A stretch of 64,000 bases of DNA from Metellina segmentata (GCA_947359465.1 OX375876.1:62688998-62752997); one strand, 5' to 3'; positions 22,726 to 34,130 are shown, counted from the first letter of the stretch. Notes: a model not told the origin generated them from the sequence alone. Made by a program: numbers and translations.

Positions 22726-23070
22726 TTGAGCCATCATAGTTGTTATTTCATTTCAACAATCATACAAAAAATGAAGGTTGAAGAAAAAGTGCTACCTTAT
22801 TGTGTGAAAATGTTGTGGGCGATGGAGATTATTTTTGGTAAGCTTTTGGTAATTACTTAAGTAATTTTTTTGTAGCTTTAAAAGTATATAGGGCTGCAAT
22901 CTAGTACTGTACATCGAACAAATTTTTTTCACTTTGTATGAATATAGTGGTGAGCTTAATAAAATACTAAATGTTCTGTTGTTAGTTCCGTCAATTCAGT
23001 TCTCTTTGTACTGTCTTTTATATTCTATATTCAAATTTTGGATAAATCCTCGGTATTAAGATAAAATGAA
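22726..23070. other. AT-rich intergenic, nothing recognised
   Basis: No support for any gene or repeat. Confidence 0.35.
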
Positions 23071-23075
23071 ATATA

Positions 23076-23300
23076 CGTTGGTTGACTGATTGTGATTTAC
23101 AGCGCAAGGCCATATTTGGTCAAGCCAATACAAGATAGGTAACGCCAAGTAATGCACATACACATACAAGGAGATTTTTATGGACACAGAAGATAAAAAT
23201 ACACCGCAAGTTAGTAGCAGGAATCGAACCGGAGCAGCTTTAAAATTCACCGTTTGCTAGTACAGATTGTAAACTCACTAATCCACAGCTATCCCGATAA
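23076..23300 (-). mobile_element. SINE-2 copy, minus strand
   Basis: Complete in block order: tail CGTTGGTTGACTGATTG, CGCAAGGCCATATTTGGTC, AACGCCAAGTAATGCACA, ATGGACACAGAAGATAAAA, B-box complement AGGAATCGAACC and head complement CCGTTTGCTAGTACAG. Slightly diverged. Confidence 0.75.
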
Positions 23301-23392
23301 AACAAATTCATTCATAAATGCAGTAAATTAGACACCTCAAAATCTAGCGTATGGGAATGACCTGAATGAATTATTTTGGGAGCAGCCAATCT

Positions 23393-23840
23393 TCTCAACG
23401 GTTAAATGGAACTCAGTTACACTGTTTAATGTTCTTATAATCCGATAAAGTTTACCAATCTGGATGTTTCTCGTCCTTCGAAGAATACATCAGCATTTGT
23501 AACTCTTCATTTGACTACCGCTGTAAAACAAAGGGAAATCTTCGCAAAAACAAAAATTTCATTTCGATGCATACTTAAACCCCTAAAGAATCTTAAAAAC
23601 AAAATTATAAAAATGATGTCATCATTAAAGTTGATACAATCTCAACGGTTCAATGGAACTCAGTTACACTGCTTAATGTTCTTATAATCCGATAAAGTTT
23701 ACCAATCTGGATGTTTCTCGTCCTTCGAAGAATACATCAGCATTTGTAACTCTTCATTTGACTACCACGTTGTAAAACAAAGGAGAATCCTCTCACAAAT
23801 AAAAATTTCATTTCAATGCATATTTAAACCCCCGACGAAC
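23393..23840. repeat. Recent tandem duplication, 247-bp spacing
   Basis: About 195 bases from TCTCAACGGTT (23393) recur from 23640 with few differences. They share ATGGAACTCAGTTACACTG, ATCCGATAAAGTTTACC, TCTCGTCCTTCGAAGAATAC and TTCATTTGACTACC. A linker of about 50 bases separates the copies, and similarity fades after TTTAAACCCC. High similarity suggests a fairly recent event. No coding signal. Confidence 0.8.
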
Positions 23841-24705
23841 CTCACAACGAAACTCCAAAACCCCTTTGCGCAGAGACAGCCATGCTTTCGTCTTGTTACC
23901 ACAAGCAACACGAGCAACAAAAAGGGTCCGTAGATAAATCGACACACGTCCCTGCAAACGAGGAGCTCTTTCCTCAATCAACTCCTCTGCCCGTCTCATC
24001 TAAAAGTGCAAGGGACCCGGAGAGAAAAGACTTTTTGAACAAGCTTTGTCTAAAAACTGGAGAAAAAATACCGGAGATTGCAGTCTTTCTGTTTGCTTTT
24101 TTTCCCGTAATCTCAGCCTGGATAGGTAGAGGCAGGAGGGTCGGAGGGAGTTATACCTGGGCTTTTCCCATGCAGCCCACCCAAACCCTTCAACCTTTCG
24201 TAGAACAGATCGTAAAGTGAAGAGCCCAGCTTTATTTAGATCCATTAATTTTACACAGGGTTGGACAAAACAACCCTCTGTATCGGATTTCTTCGGAGGA
24301 AGGAAGATTTTCTTTTCTTTCTTCTGCTTTATACTATTTCTTACTTGTACTGTCATCTGGGTTTGGTTTTTTTTTTGCTGTCTTTTTTCTATTCGTCGAG
24401 TCAAGCAAGGCTTTACCTCCGTTTTTTGTTTCTAAACTTTTGAGGAATAGAAGTGGTGGAGAAAGAAAGGAAAAAACGGGAATTAAAAATAAATAAATAA
24501 AACGTCATCTTACTCTTGCGTTTTTTGTCTACCCTTTTCCGTTTTAGAAAAACAGTTAGCGTATTTTGTAGCGAGGCAGCCTTTTTCCTGCGAAAAACAG
24601 AATTTAAAACTAATATTACGGATAAAAGGTGGATAAAATGCTAATACTAAATCACAGTTCGATAAGAGAAGTTGCACTAGTAAGGATTATAATATTTGGT
24701 AGAAG
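23841..24705. other. Mixed-composition intergenic
   Basis: Open frames on both strands (23882-24220 plus, 24000-24404 minus) have no recognised motif and overlap one another. Poly-T and poly-A runs are common. No repeat partner seen. Confidence 0.35.
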
Positions 24706-25000
24706 TAGGTAGGTGAACTAACGTCACACTGGAGAAACACAGCGGGCTATTGGCTAGAATCGAACCCGAAGGGGAAGATCCAAAGACAACATTACGTAAT
24801 TTTGAAATACGTCACAACTGAGCTGGAATCCCCTCTCCAAACATCCATACCACGGCAACGTGAGGAAAAATTGAGGCCACGGCAGATTTAACATGTACCA
24901 GCCCCCTAAAGCACGATGGTCTTTGGTTGGATTCGAACAAACAACCCTCAGGCTACCTCATCCGTTAATCTTCCATTCGGGCTACAGTGTGGCCCTTATA
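24706..25000 (-). mobile_element. SINE-1 copy, second head type
   Basis: Plus-strand reading shows tail GTAGGTAGGTGAACTAACG, CAGCGGGCTATTGGC, ACAACTGAGCTGGAATCCC, AACGTGAGG, GGCAGATTTAACATG and CAGCCCCCTAAAGCACGATGG. Then come the B-box complement GGATTCGAAC and the head complement CATCCGTTAATCTTCCATTC. A deletion removes part of the GGTCAGATGACGAGG block. The head differs from the CCGGTATAGTGG type. Confidence 0.7.
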
Positions 25001-25538
25001 TAATGTTTGGAACTTATACGAAAAATATACTTTAATATACTCTTATTTCATATCCTGAGAACAAAGAGATTTACATTAGAGCATACCATAATCCAAACTA
25101 AAAGTACTAAATTTGTTATATTTTTCATGTTTAAAATGCACACGCATTAATTTTTTAGTCATTCTCTCAAAGTGTGAAAAGTATTTCATTATCAAAAATT
25201 CGGAAGTAAGTAGCACTGATATTCATTTGACAGAAACGCAGTTAAAAGAACACAAGTCTAGGTTAAGCCAATAAGCTAAATTTAAGACTTAGTAATTAGC
25301 AAGAATTTATTTTTCTGAATAAAGATATTCCAAAGCATCTGTATTTATTTCCCGAAAAATAGAGAGTGCAGATTTTGTTACAGTAGCATTTCAAACGCTT
25401 TTGCAAGGGGAATCCCACCTATTTGAGTATCTAGATATTTATCTCTTTAAATGGCACTTTGCCAAAAGAAAACTTATTTAAGTTTAGGGCTTAAAAAAAC
25501 TAACTTTTTACGGGTAGACTTAGCACCCAATGTGAGTG
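25001..25538. other. AT-rich intergenic, nothing recognised
   Basis: No support for any gene or repeat. Confidence 0.35.
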
Positions 25539-25539
25539 C

Positions 25540-26180
25540 ATTTTACTGACAAAAAAATATTTCGTTTTGTTTCTTGTGGAGGTGGTTGGTCCTTTCGTGT
25601 CTATCGATTCTTTGGAGCACTCTTGGACATCATAATATTGAATGAGAGAATATTGATATACCTTTTAGCAACCATCACACACCTAGGAATATTTATAAAC
25701 AGTTTTAAATTTCATGAAAGGGTGGTAGTCTCTCTTTAGTCTTCCGACCGTTTGGAACACTCTTGGACAGCATAATATAAAATTAAATAATATTTATATA
25801 CCTTTTAACAATCATCCTAAACCCAGACATATTTATAAGCACTTTTTATGTTCAAGGAAGGGTGGTTGGCCCTCTTGCATCTTACGACCGTTTGCAGCGC
25901 TCTTAGACATCAGATTATTAAATGTGAAAATATTTATTTACCTTAACAACCATCATGTACTCATAATGTTTATAAATATTTCTAGTTTCATGAAGAGGTG
26001 GTTGGTCCTCTTCCATCCCCGATGGTTTGGAACTATCTTAGACATCAGGTTATCAAATGAGTATATTTATATACCCCTCTCGCAAGCATCATGCATGCAG
26101 AATATTTACCTGTATATAACTTAACCATCATACCCAAAAATATTTATACGCTTAGCAATTTCAAGAAGATGGTATGACAG
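25540..26180. repeat. Diverged tandem repeat, about 140-bp unit
   Basis: GGTGGTTGG-like anchors at 25581, 25721, 25861 and 25997 give spacings of 140, 140 and 136. Each unit repeats TTTGGAGCACTCTTGGACATC, AATATTTATATACC, CAACCATCA and TTTATAAA. A fifth partial unit near 26140-26178 ends the array. Two short plus frames lie in it and are by-products. Confidence 0.75.
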
Positions 26181-26900
26181 ACATCACATCGCTCTTGAAG
26201 ATGTTAATTTGTTTAGGTTTCCAGACGCAAGGTCCGAAAGCGGAAAATATTATTTTCTTTAGAAATAAGTATCAAGCAACCAAATCAATAATAAGAAAGG
26301 GGTTAAAGGCATGAACTTTTGCAACATGAAAAACCAAATATGTCTTCAGTTAAAAATATGAAAAATGGTAACTATTTAAAACGAGTCAACCATAAAGAAT
26401 TTTAAGAGTTGGTGATATAAATATGTTGACCAGCAACATGATGTACGATACAAAAAAATGTGAGAATATATAGGACGAGTAATAAAAACTATCTAAACCC
26501 TGAAAATAACTTAATTATGAAGTAAAATAGCATGCATTTCATTTGTAAAGTAAAAGAAAAAGTGATGAATATGTAGGGTATCAACAAAATTGGATTAAAT
26601 AGGCAATGTTTTAAAAGAGGCGTTGATAAAAATGTATAAGCCAAGTTTAAGATGTTAAAAACTAGTACAAGACGAATGGAAAAGGATTAAAAATCCATGC
26701 TGTTGGCAATGCTGGCACGATGGAGATGTTTAACTAATCAAAATAAATTCACGCGTGACTCTAGAATGGCCAATGCGAAGACGGTGATAAACATCGAACC
26801 ATCGAGATGAAAGTGGTGGTTCCCCCCCATTAAAGGTGAATAACTAAACTTCAGAGTGAATATACGAATACCTAAAAATATAACTTGGCTTAATCCTCAT
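26181..26900. other. AT-rich intergenic, nothing recognised
   Basis: No support for any gene or repeat. Confidence 0.35.
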
Positions 26901-26904
26901 GAAG

Positions 26905-27065
26905 GTTGTCTCGAAGAGGTATATCGTCATTAGCAAAACTGACCAGATATTGATGGACGAGATGCATCGGCACTAGAAAAAAACTGAGCAAATCTTGATC
27001 TTGCCCTCATAAAAAAAAATCGGGAATATTTTGATGGACGAGATATCCTGTCGAAACGACTAGGA
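26905..27065. repeat. Palindrome-core dispersed repeat, copy 3
   Basis: Cores GGTATATCGTCATTAGC near 26920, GACGAGATGCATCGGC near 26960 and GACGAGATATCCTGTC (27037-27052). Spacers CAAAACTGACCAGATATTG and AATCTTGATCTTGCC are shared with copies 4 and 5. Orientation is opposite to copy 2. Confidence 0.65.
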
Positions 27066-27842
27066 TGATTAAATACATAGTTAGTAATAATTGTTTATAA
27101 AGGTTACACATATATAACGATCACAAACTTCTCAAAGTTTCGGCAATTCACGAAATCAAACGCAATCTTGAAGGCGGCTAAATAACGCTTCGCTCTTAAC
27201 TGTATATAAGAACAATAAAAGCGAGTCAAAGCTAAACGACTAACGATCTTGGAGGAAATGAAATCGTCTACCAGATAACAGAATCGGACATAAAAATAGC
27301 CCGCCTACCAACTTTATCCAATTTTATTTCCCAAGTCGGCGAGTCACCGCCGACTCGTTACCTTCTAACTGAGAAAAAGTGAGAAAGACGAAATAATACA
27401 ATAAAAATAAAGAAGACTTCCATCATTTTTCAAATAAAGGAAGGAGCAAAAAAAGGGCTTCGGTTCTTTAGAGAAACGTTGCAAGAAATTAAATGATCTG
27501 CCAATGTTTCGGGTTCACGTTTCATACGCGAATCCCGCCAAATCTCCTAACTGCAATTCTTAAGTTGAAAGCTTCTTTTCGTTTCTTTAACGTTGGGCGA
27601 GTGGGAAATAGGGTTGCCGAGTTTGGGAACGATGCCAGTTACGATCCTGCCGAGCCAAATGCGCGCCAAGCCGGTTATTTAACGTCAGTCTGAGATGTGT
27701 TATTTTCCATAAATGTCCATGGAACAATTTTTTTACTCATTACATAAGAAAAGTTGTATTTAAAGAATATATAAGTTATTTTTCCGTAGAAAGGTTATAT
27801 TTAATTTTAAAATTAAAAATTATTAATACATTTTTGTTTAAT
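27066..27842. other. Intergenic with GC-richer segment 27300-27690
   Basis: The middle part is GC-richer and holds a near-palindrome, CGGCGAGTCACCGCCGAC, near 27339. A 66-residue frame at 27493-27693 has no known motif. No transposon signature. Confidence 0.3.
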
Positions 27843-27857
27843 TACCCCTCAAAGGGT

Positions 27858-28194
27858 AAAGTAATGGTAATGGTAATTTTAGTTAACGTCGTACTAGAGC
27901 AACACAACGGGCTATTGACGACGGTCCGGGATCAGTCCCTTGAGGGAAATATCCGAGGACAACACTTCGTAATTTTGAACCACGGTCAGATGACGAAGCA
28001 ACACCTGAGCTGGCACCCCACTCTCCAAACTTCCACGCCAACCCAACGTGAGGACTTTCGGCCACGACAGATTTAAGGTGCACCAGCCGCCTCTACACCA
28101 TACGCTTACAAACATCCATGCCCGCACCCGGATTCGAACCAGGAACCTTCCGATCTAGAGGCTAACACCTTAACCACTATACCGGTTGGTCGGC
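27858..28194 (-). mobile_element. SINE-1, full length, perfect 15-bp target duplication
   Basis: Same block order as the copy at 16001-16333, from the head GACCAACCGGTATAGTGG with B box GGTTCGAATCC to the CGTTAACT end and a tail of TTACCA repeats. The direct repeats TACCCCTCAAAGGGT at 27843-27857 and 28195-28209 are identical. About eleven substitutions in about 317 bases separate it from the 16-kb copy. This is the best-preserved SINE in the window. Frames overlapping it on the minus strand are SINE by-products. Confidence 0.92.
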
Positions 28195-28209
28195 TACCCC
28201 TCAAAGGGT

Positions 28210-28558
28210 CATGGCCACATCATTATGCGTGTAATTACGCGTATTTTGGGGGAAGAGATAACTACATCACTCAGAAATCTAGTAGTGGTCGTATTAATAC
28301 TTCCTAAATGCGGATAAAAATTACACAAATTCTATTTTTTCCTTTAAATTTATTAAAACATTGTATTAATAACAATTTACCTGTGACTTTGTTGTCCTGC
28401 ATCACTACTTGGGACATTACTGGCTCTTTGAAACTAGAAATAAATAAAACACAGTTAGAAAAAGGTTTTAAGTAGTTGGAATAATCATAAGTGACATATT
28501 TATTTAAAGAATGGATTTCAAATAGATATTTCTATTATTTACAGCTTTATCCCTCCTG
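28210..28558. other. AT-rich intergenic, nothing recognised
   Basis: No support for any gene or repeat. Confidence 0.35.
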
Positions 28559-28559
28559 T

Positions 28560-28765
28560 TGGTTGGCTCGACGAGTTATCTCGTTATTAGCGAAACTGAC
28601 CAGGTCTTGATAGACGAGATATCACGCCGCTGGTAGAAAACTGACCATATCCTAATCTTGCTATCGTCATACAGTTGTTACTATCACAGTGACGAGATAC
28701 CTCGTCATTAGCAAAATTTGGTCATATCCTCATGAACAAAATAACTCGTCGAAACTACTTAGAGT
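28560..28765. repeat. Palindrome-core dispersed repeat, copy 4
   Basis: Cores GACGAGTTATCTCGTT (28570-28585), GACGAGATATCACGCC (28613-28628) and GACGAGATACCTCGTC (28691-28706), and a final AATAACTCGTCGAAAC. Spacers read ATTAGCGAAACTGACCAGG and CTTGATA. The outer cores are in inverted relation, so the whole repeat can be drawn as a long imperfect hairpin. Confidence 0.7.
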
Positions 28766-30160
28766 TTTAAGCCAAAGTGCGCATTCACCAGAGATGTGAG
28801 TCATTATTTAAAGATGAATTTAACTTTTAATTTTAAAATTGGTAGTGAAGATGAGAATTGAAGATGGATAACATGTGATGATACTAAACGTTTTCAGGCC
28901 AGCAATTTTCAAGTTTTTGAAAATTTCAAAATTACAATGACTTATCCACTATTAAAAATGTCGTTATCTCAAAAATCATGTATTTTGCACTGATTCAAAC
29001 CAGATATTCCTTTTTATCTTTTAAAATATTTTATTTTAAATTATTTTTCAGTATGAAATTTTCATTCTGTGGATCTATCCGGGGTTCTTAAATCTATAAC
29101 ACAAATTTGTAGGAACTTATAAAATGTATGGTGAAGATAGTTTAGACGAAAAGTTACCACCTCCCGGTTCTGAGTAGCAAAGAGAAAAATGGCTGTAAAT
29201 CGAGGAAACATCGGAGTAAACATGTGCTTAAGAGAAAAAATAGCGGCATAGCCACAAAATCATCCCTGACTCCAAAGTTTGTTAACAAGCTGTTTGAGGA
29301 CTAAATTTCACACGGAAACCTCTAACGTGCAAATTAATTTATACAAATTCAGAGTTTAATCCTTTTAAAAACGGACTCTCTCTCAAAAAAAAAAACAAGA
29401 CTAATGGAAGAATTCGACACATTTATTCCTGTATAAAACGAAAATAAAATAATAATTTGAAAATTTGATGCCCAGAAAAAAAAAATCAATTCCTTGCATT
29501 GTTTAAAACGGGCCTTTAATTTAGAATCCCACGATTATTTATACAATTTGAAATAGTAAAGATTAATATAATTTTTTATTCATTGGAGATAGAAAAAAAA
29601 CAAAGCCCCTTTTCACAAGGCAAATTTATCTTAAATGGAAAATCTAATGACACATAAAGGATGTAGATAAAAAAAGAAATTAATTTCACTTTTATTAAGC
29701 ACAATAGTTCAGAAGCGCACGAGACTTTCCAAGTAAATTGCTTTCAAATGGCCATATCGATTCAAACAGAACCACTTAATCTCAACTGGATGAGATAACT
29801 TTTTCATCATTGGTTCAGAGAAAAATAATAACCCGGTATTTCCTATTCGCGGCAACGGGAAATGAATTAATTTCACGAGATGGATATAAAGTTATTAAAC
29901 CAGAAGAATCATCCAAGATATATAGTAAAAAAATCCAGATTATTAATCTATCAATACAATCTTATAAGTACAGTACCATTATCTGCACATCATAACTTTT
30001 ATGATTTATATCGCCTATATGTGTATAAATTCAAATAATATTCATATAGTTTTCATCAAAAATTTTATGCACATGTATTGAACATAAAAACTTTACGATT
30101 CGACTGAAATAAATTATGACTAGCTTCATACATTAATATTTCATTGTGAAATTAGCTGTA
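28766..30160. other. AT-rich intergenic, nothing recognised
   Basis: A 61-residue frame at 29810-29995 has no motif. No repeat partner. Confidence 0.4.
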
Positions 30161-30663
30161 CTACCCGAGTTCTTTCCAACTTCGCCGACGCTCCTGTTTC
30201 CGCATCAGTTTCATTGCGTCATCGACTTGATTTTTGAGCTTTGTCCGCTTCACGCGCTTGTGTTCTTTCTCATTTCGACTGTTCGGATGGTGAAATCTTA
30301 TGATGTTTTACGTTGAATCGAGTTTCTCTTAAGATTGACCTTTTGTTGCGAAATGTTCTACATTAAATTTTGCTTCTATAGCTTTTAGGGAACGACTCAA
30401 TGAGCTGAAAATCGTTGCTTTGATTTGGTAGGTCTAGGCAAAACTAGCTGTGTAAATTTCATGACACCATATCGCAGCGTTCGAAGTTTATCTGCTTCAT
30501 ACACATTTTCTAGTATTGATAGAAACTTATAATAATCGTTTCGTTTGCGTAAAAGGTTTTTCAAAACTTCTGTAAAACTTGTGATGAAGTGGTTTTTAGC
30601 TACACAATATTTGATTCTATATGTGATTATTAGGGAATCAACAAATATTAAATATGAACAAAA
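30161..30663 (-). pseudogene. Coding-like fragment with broken frame, unknown family
   Basis: On the minus strand 88 codons stay open from 30663 to a stop at 30397-30399, with protein-like content such as LLRKRNDYYKFLSILENVYE and RTLRYGVMKFTQLVLPRP. A one-base overlap leads to a second frame (30400-30329) with LSRSLKAIEAKFNVEHF. A third frame (about 30308-30161) is strongly basic, with KEHKRVKRTKLKNQ and MKLMRKQERRRSWKELG before a stop. The three pieces lie in order on one strand and each looks coding, so I read it as one reading frame broken by two frameshifts. I do not recognise the protein. It could be a processed pseudogene, a relic of a transposon gene, or exons with small introns, but I saw no convincing splice sites. 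Confidence 0.45.
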
Positions 30664-30888
30664 CTATTTTATGATGATTCCCTGACACATAAAATGTTTA
30701 TAAATAGTCATAGTAAGCGAAAATGTTACTTTGTACAGTATTCGTTAGTAATAATTTCAGGAAAACTACTAATAAATATTTCGACAATTTATTTTCTTGT
30801 TAATACCGTAAACGTGTTACAAAAGTTTTCTACCTCTAGAAATAACTATTTAAAAAGTATTTCACATATTATAGCAATTCGTTGAATT
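30664..30888. other. AT-rich intergenic, nothing recognised
   Basis: A 63-residue frame at 30694-30885 has no motif. Confidence 0.3.
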
Positions 30889-30889
30889 C

Positions 30890-31080
30890 ATTAGATGCAA
30901 TATCTCTACAGTAATAAAAGAAAGTGCTTGTCTGCGTGTATGTGGTGTTCAGATCAAACTATGGCTAACAGTAATGAAATTTGGTACACAGTTAGTCCTA
31001 ATTTTATACAAATTATGTAGGACGCCCAAATTTAAAAATTCAATTTAGAACATTTTAAAAATTAATTCATTGGCATTGAT
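30890..31080 (+). mobile_element. Fragment of the 38.7-kb interspersed repeat family
   Basis: ATATCTCTACAGTAATAAAAG followed by CTTGTCTGCGTGTATGTG, then AGTAATGAAATTTGGTACACA, AGTCCTAATTTTATACAAAT and CCAAATTTAAAAATTCAA. The complement of this order is found at 39381-39530. It is one end of a dispersed element. The family is unresolved. Confidence 0.55.
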
Positions 31081-32068
31081 TTATTATTTGTTTTACTTAG
31101 AATGGCAACAGTGTGAAGAGATCAGATTCTAAAATTATTTTGTTGCTTTCATTTCCCAAGTACAAACAATTCCAGCGAAGCGAAACTAAACAAATAAAAA
31201 AATTTCACACGCGTTTATTTCTTTTTTATTCCTTTGTCCAAGTTTCTATCTTCGCGATCGTTGAAGATAGAGTAAAAATTTCAACACTATTTGAAATCTG
31301 CGGAAAATTTTATACCCGATCGATGCCTCAGGTACTCGAAATTTTGGGATTTGAAAACTGTGCTGACCTGCTAGTTAAAGTATAAATAAAATGAACTCAT
31401 ATTTGTAAGTTAAATCCCACTAATCCCAGAGGATTTAACTGAACTAACCATGCATATTTCTTCCTTTCCAACTCTCTTAAAGATCCTCAGAACAATGTTT
31501 ATTTGGAAATTTTACGCATCCATTGGTAACGACTGGGAAAAGTGGCGCTAGATTTGTCGCTCCAACCTCTACGGCTACTAAGTAGCTTAAGTGACATTTT
31601 CTGGAACAGTGACAAAAATCTTTGCTTCTTTTTCGGATAATGTGTTCATATATACTCATACATGTGTCACAAGAGAAAAATCTGAGCGAAACTAGAATAC
31701 TTGAGTTAATATCACGACGTCTTAAAATAGACTTAAACTGACACATTTTGGTTATTTTTAAGATTACAGTGCATCAAATATAAAAATAAGTGTAGAAACT
31801 TAATTTATAATATTTTATTTTAAATTTGTTTAAAAATTTTACACTTTTTGATCACATTTTATGGTCTACTGTCATAAGACATAACAGTGGTCGTAAATAA
31901 AGGGAAGTTAAAGACCTTTATTTTTTAAGAGATGAATTGTGTTGGGTGTATTTTTTAAATTTCAAAGGGGCTTTCCTAGACAGTAGATCATTTTTACTAT
32001 GTCCCTATTTTATGTTTAAGTTTGGTGTACATTGAATAAAAATAAAAATTTATACAGCTGTCTCCTGG
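31081..32068. other. AT-rich intergenic, nothing recognised
   Basis: Frames at 31113-31385 (plus) and 31477-31746 (minus) are 90 and 89 residues but have no domain I recognise. Confidence 0.35.
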
Positions 32069-32069
32069 T

Positions 32070-32245
32070 GGCTGTCTCGACGAGTTATCTCGTCATTAGC
32101 AAAATCATAATTACATCTTGATAGACGAGATATTTCGTCATTAGAATAAGCGGATCTTGTTGTAAAATAATTGGATATATCTTGATGAGATATGTTGTCA
32201 TTATCAAAATTGATCTGATTTTAATGATATCTCGTCAAAGCCACT
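32070..32245. repeat. Palindrome-core dispersed repeat, copy 5
   Basis: Cores GACGAGTTATCTCGTC (32079-32094), GACGAGATATTTCGTC (32124-32139), GATGAGATATGTTGTC (about 32184) and GATATCTCGTC (about 32225). The first two are 45 bp apart, with spacer ATTAGCAAAATC and TCTTGATA. Ends in CAAAGCCACTTGGG, comparable to copy 4. Confidence 0.7.
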
Positions 32246-32628
32246 TGGGAAAAAATACTACATTTTTTTTTATCATTTTAATGCGATCAATTTGTACACT
32301 AAAGGGCTCTGGGTTATAAAACTTTACCAGTATTGCCTATATATAAATTGGCGATAACTAGCCCGCAACCATCTATTTTGTGTGAAGAAACAGGAGTTCA
32401 ATGGAACAGTTCTCCGAAATGCAGTGTGGAATATTGCGTGGGTGAGTTTGTTTGGTAACTGGACGCCTAGACACCTTCCTGGTCTAGGAAATAGGCATCT
32501 GAGCTCGACGAGGCGTGTTGACTCGCGCACGTCAAAATCTTCTGATGGTCATCGAAAAAGTAAGGCATGAATATTTGTTTAGAAATTCAAAGCCCTGCAG
32601 GTTTAAGTCATACTAAGGCTATAATGTG
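32246..32628. other. Intergenic, nothing recognised
   Basis: Slightly GC-richer from 32380 to 32560. Overlapping short frames on both strands, none recognised. Confidence 0.3.
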
Positions 32629-32631
32629 GTA

Positions 32632-32725
32632 GGAAAGTTGCTTTGGGCGTTTTTTGATTCAAAGGCCTTCATTTGGCCAAGCTGCTATAAACACAGGGGA
32701 ACGTCAAGTACAAAATGTGAAAGAG
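32632..32725 (-). mobile_element. SINE-2 tail fragment
   Basis: GTTGCTTTGGGCGTTTTTTG, AAAGGCCTTCATTTGGCC, AGCTGCTATAAACACAGG and AACGTCAAGTA match the SINE-2 3' domain complement. No head follows. Confidence 0.55.
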
Positions 32726-32840
32726 GAAAAGAGGGATTGGTTAACAGACTAATGAAATGAAAATACCTTGATGTAGCTTGGGAATGCTACCCTCGCATTT
32801 AATGAAGACAGTAAACCCTATGGAAAAAGAAAAAGTCAGA

Positions 32841-33005
32841 TGATCTTATAGATGTATCTAGTGAGGTGATCTTATAGATGCATCTACTCAGATGTGATCT
32901 TATAGATGTATCTACTCAGATGTGATCTTATAGATGTATCTACTCAGCTGTGATCTTATAGATGTATCTACTCAGATGTGATCTTATACATGTATAATCT
33001 CATAT
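32841..33005. repeat. 28-bp minisatellite
   Basis: TGATCTTA occurs at 32841, 32867, 32895, 32923, 32951 and 32979, giving spacings of 26, 28, 28, 28 and 28. The unit reads TGATCTTATAGATGTATCTA plus CTCAGATG. The inner units differ by one base or none, so the array is young. The last unit decays into TATACATGTATAATCT. Confidence 0.9.
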
Positions 33006-33239
33006 AGATATATTCTAGTAATCCTAGAGTACCTCTAGATTACATCTATACGAAATGTGCCCCTTAGGGCTACAAAATGGTAGTTTGAAGGTAGTAAAAA
33101 GCTGTACCCGATCCAGCAGCAATACACCGGGTTCATTTCAGAACGATCTGAAGGGTATATAAAAAAGTAAGGGTCTAGAGAAATAAAGCTCGCTTATTGT
33201 ACTCCTCGAAAAGGAATACGGCGATCTATCGGCGCTGAG

Positions 33240-34130
33240 AAAATTTCCGTTTAAGAGAATGGTGATATCTAAATTAAGTTGTCACATTACTGTGGAAAAC
33301 AACACCTGTCTACGCTTGTCGGGGCAACCTGGTTGAAATCCTTGGGGCGTTTGTCACTATCCAGATTTTAATTAGAGTAGAGGAATTATGCCTACAAGCG
33401 TTCAATTGAAAAACTTCCAAAATCGCATTGAGAAAGAAACGTATCTCACCATTGACTGCGATTGATGAGCTAATTGCCTTCCCTATTAAGCCCGAATTCC
33501 GTGCGCATTTGCATAATTTTTTCGTTAACAACGCGGAATTCTTAATCCCTCACTTCCAACCTAAATCTTCGATATGAATATGTAGCGAATGCACGAACGA
33601 AATGCACGCCTCAGCATTGCGCACAAAAATGCCAGAGATTACGAATCGCGCGAGGTCAAAAAAGAGAACGGAATGAATTGATCGAAGCGTGTTTTCCAAT
33701 ATACTGCTTCAAAGAGATTACGAGGCTCAGGAAACACATATTCCCCGACTAAAATTAACGACCTCAAATCCTCTTAAATCCGAACCAATGCTTAACGGTC
33801 AGGAGCAAAAATGACGTATTTTCCGGGCACTAATATAAGTGCCTGATAAATATTTTGATGTATTTTCCAGAACGGGGCGTTAATCTCTTAAGCCGAAACT
33901 TAGGGGGAAATTTCTTCGCCGTCCTTTTCTATGCAAAGAGTGGCGACATATTGAGAATTAGCATATAAATGTCTTTACTCTCTGCATGTACTTAACGCAA
34001 TATCGAAGGAGTCTTTCTCGCTTCACAATGACGGCGCAAGGATTTCCCCCATATAGCATGCCTTAATTAAAGCAAATGCCGAAAGTTGAATACAATTAGA
34101 AGAAACCCGTAAATTTCTATCAGGAGGATT
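33240..34130. promoter_or_regulatory. GC-richer island with octamer and TAAT motifs
   Basis: About 900 bases without transposon features. It contains ATTTGCATAAT (33507-33517, a POU-type octamer), TTTTAATTAGAG near 33365, GAGCTAATTGCC near 33467, AAAATTAACGACC near 33752 and several CG-rich clusters. The composition resembles the islands at 13, 19 and 54 kb. A candidate enhancer by inference; no conserved frame seen. Confidence 0.35.

Noticed and set aside
32841..33005. CRISPR-like array
   Set aside because: Units are directly adjacent without unique spacers, and the host DNA is eukaryotic. It is a minisatellite.
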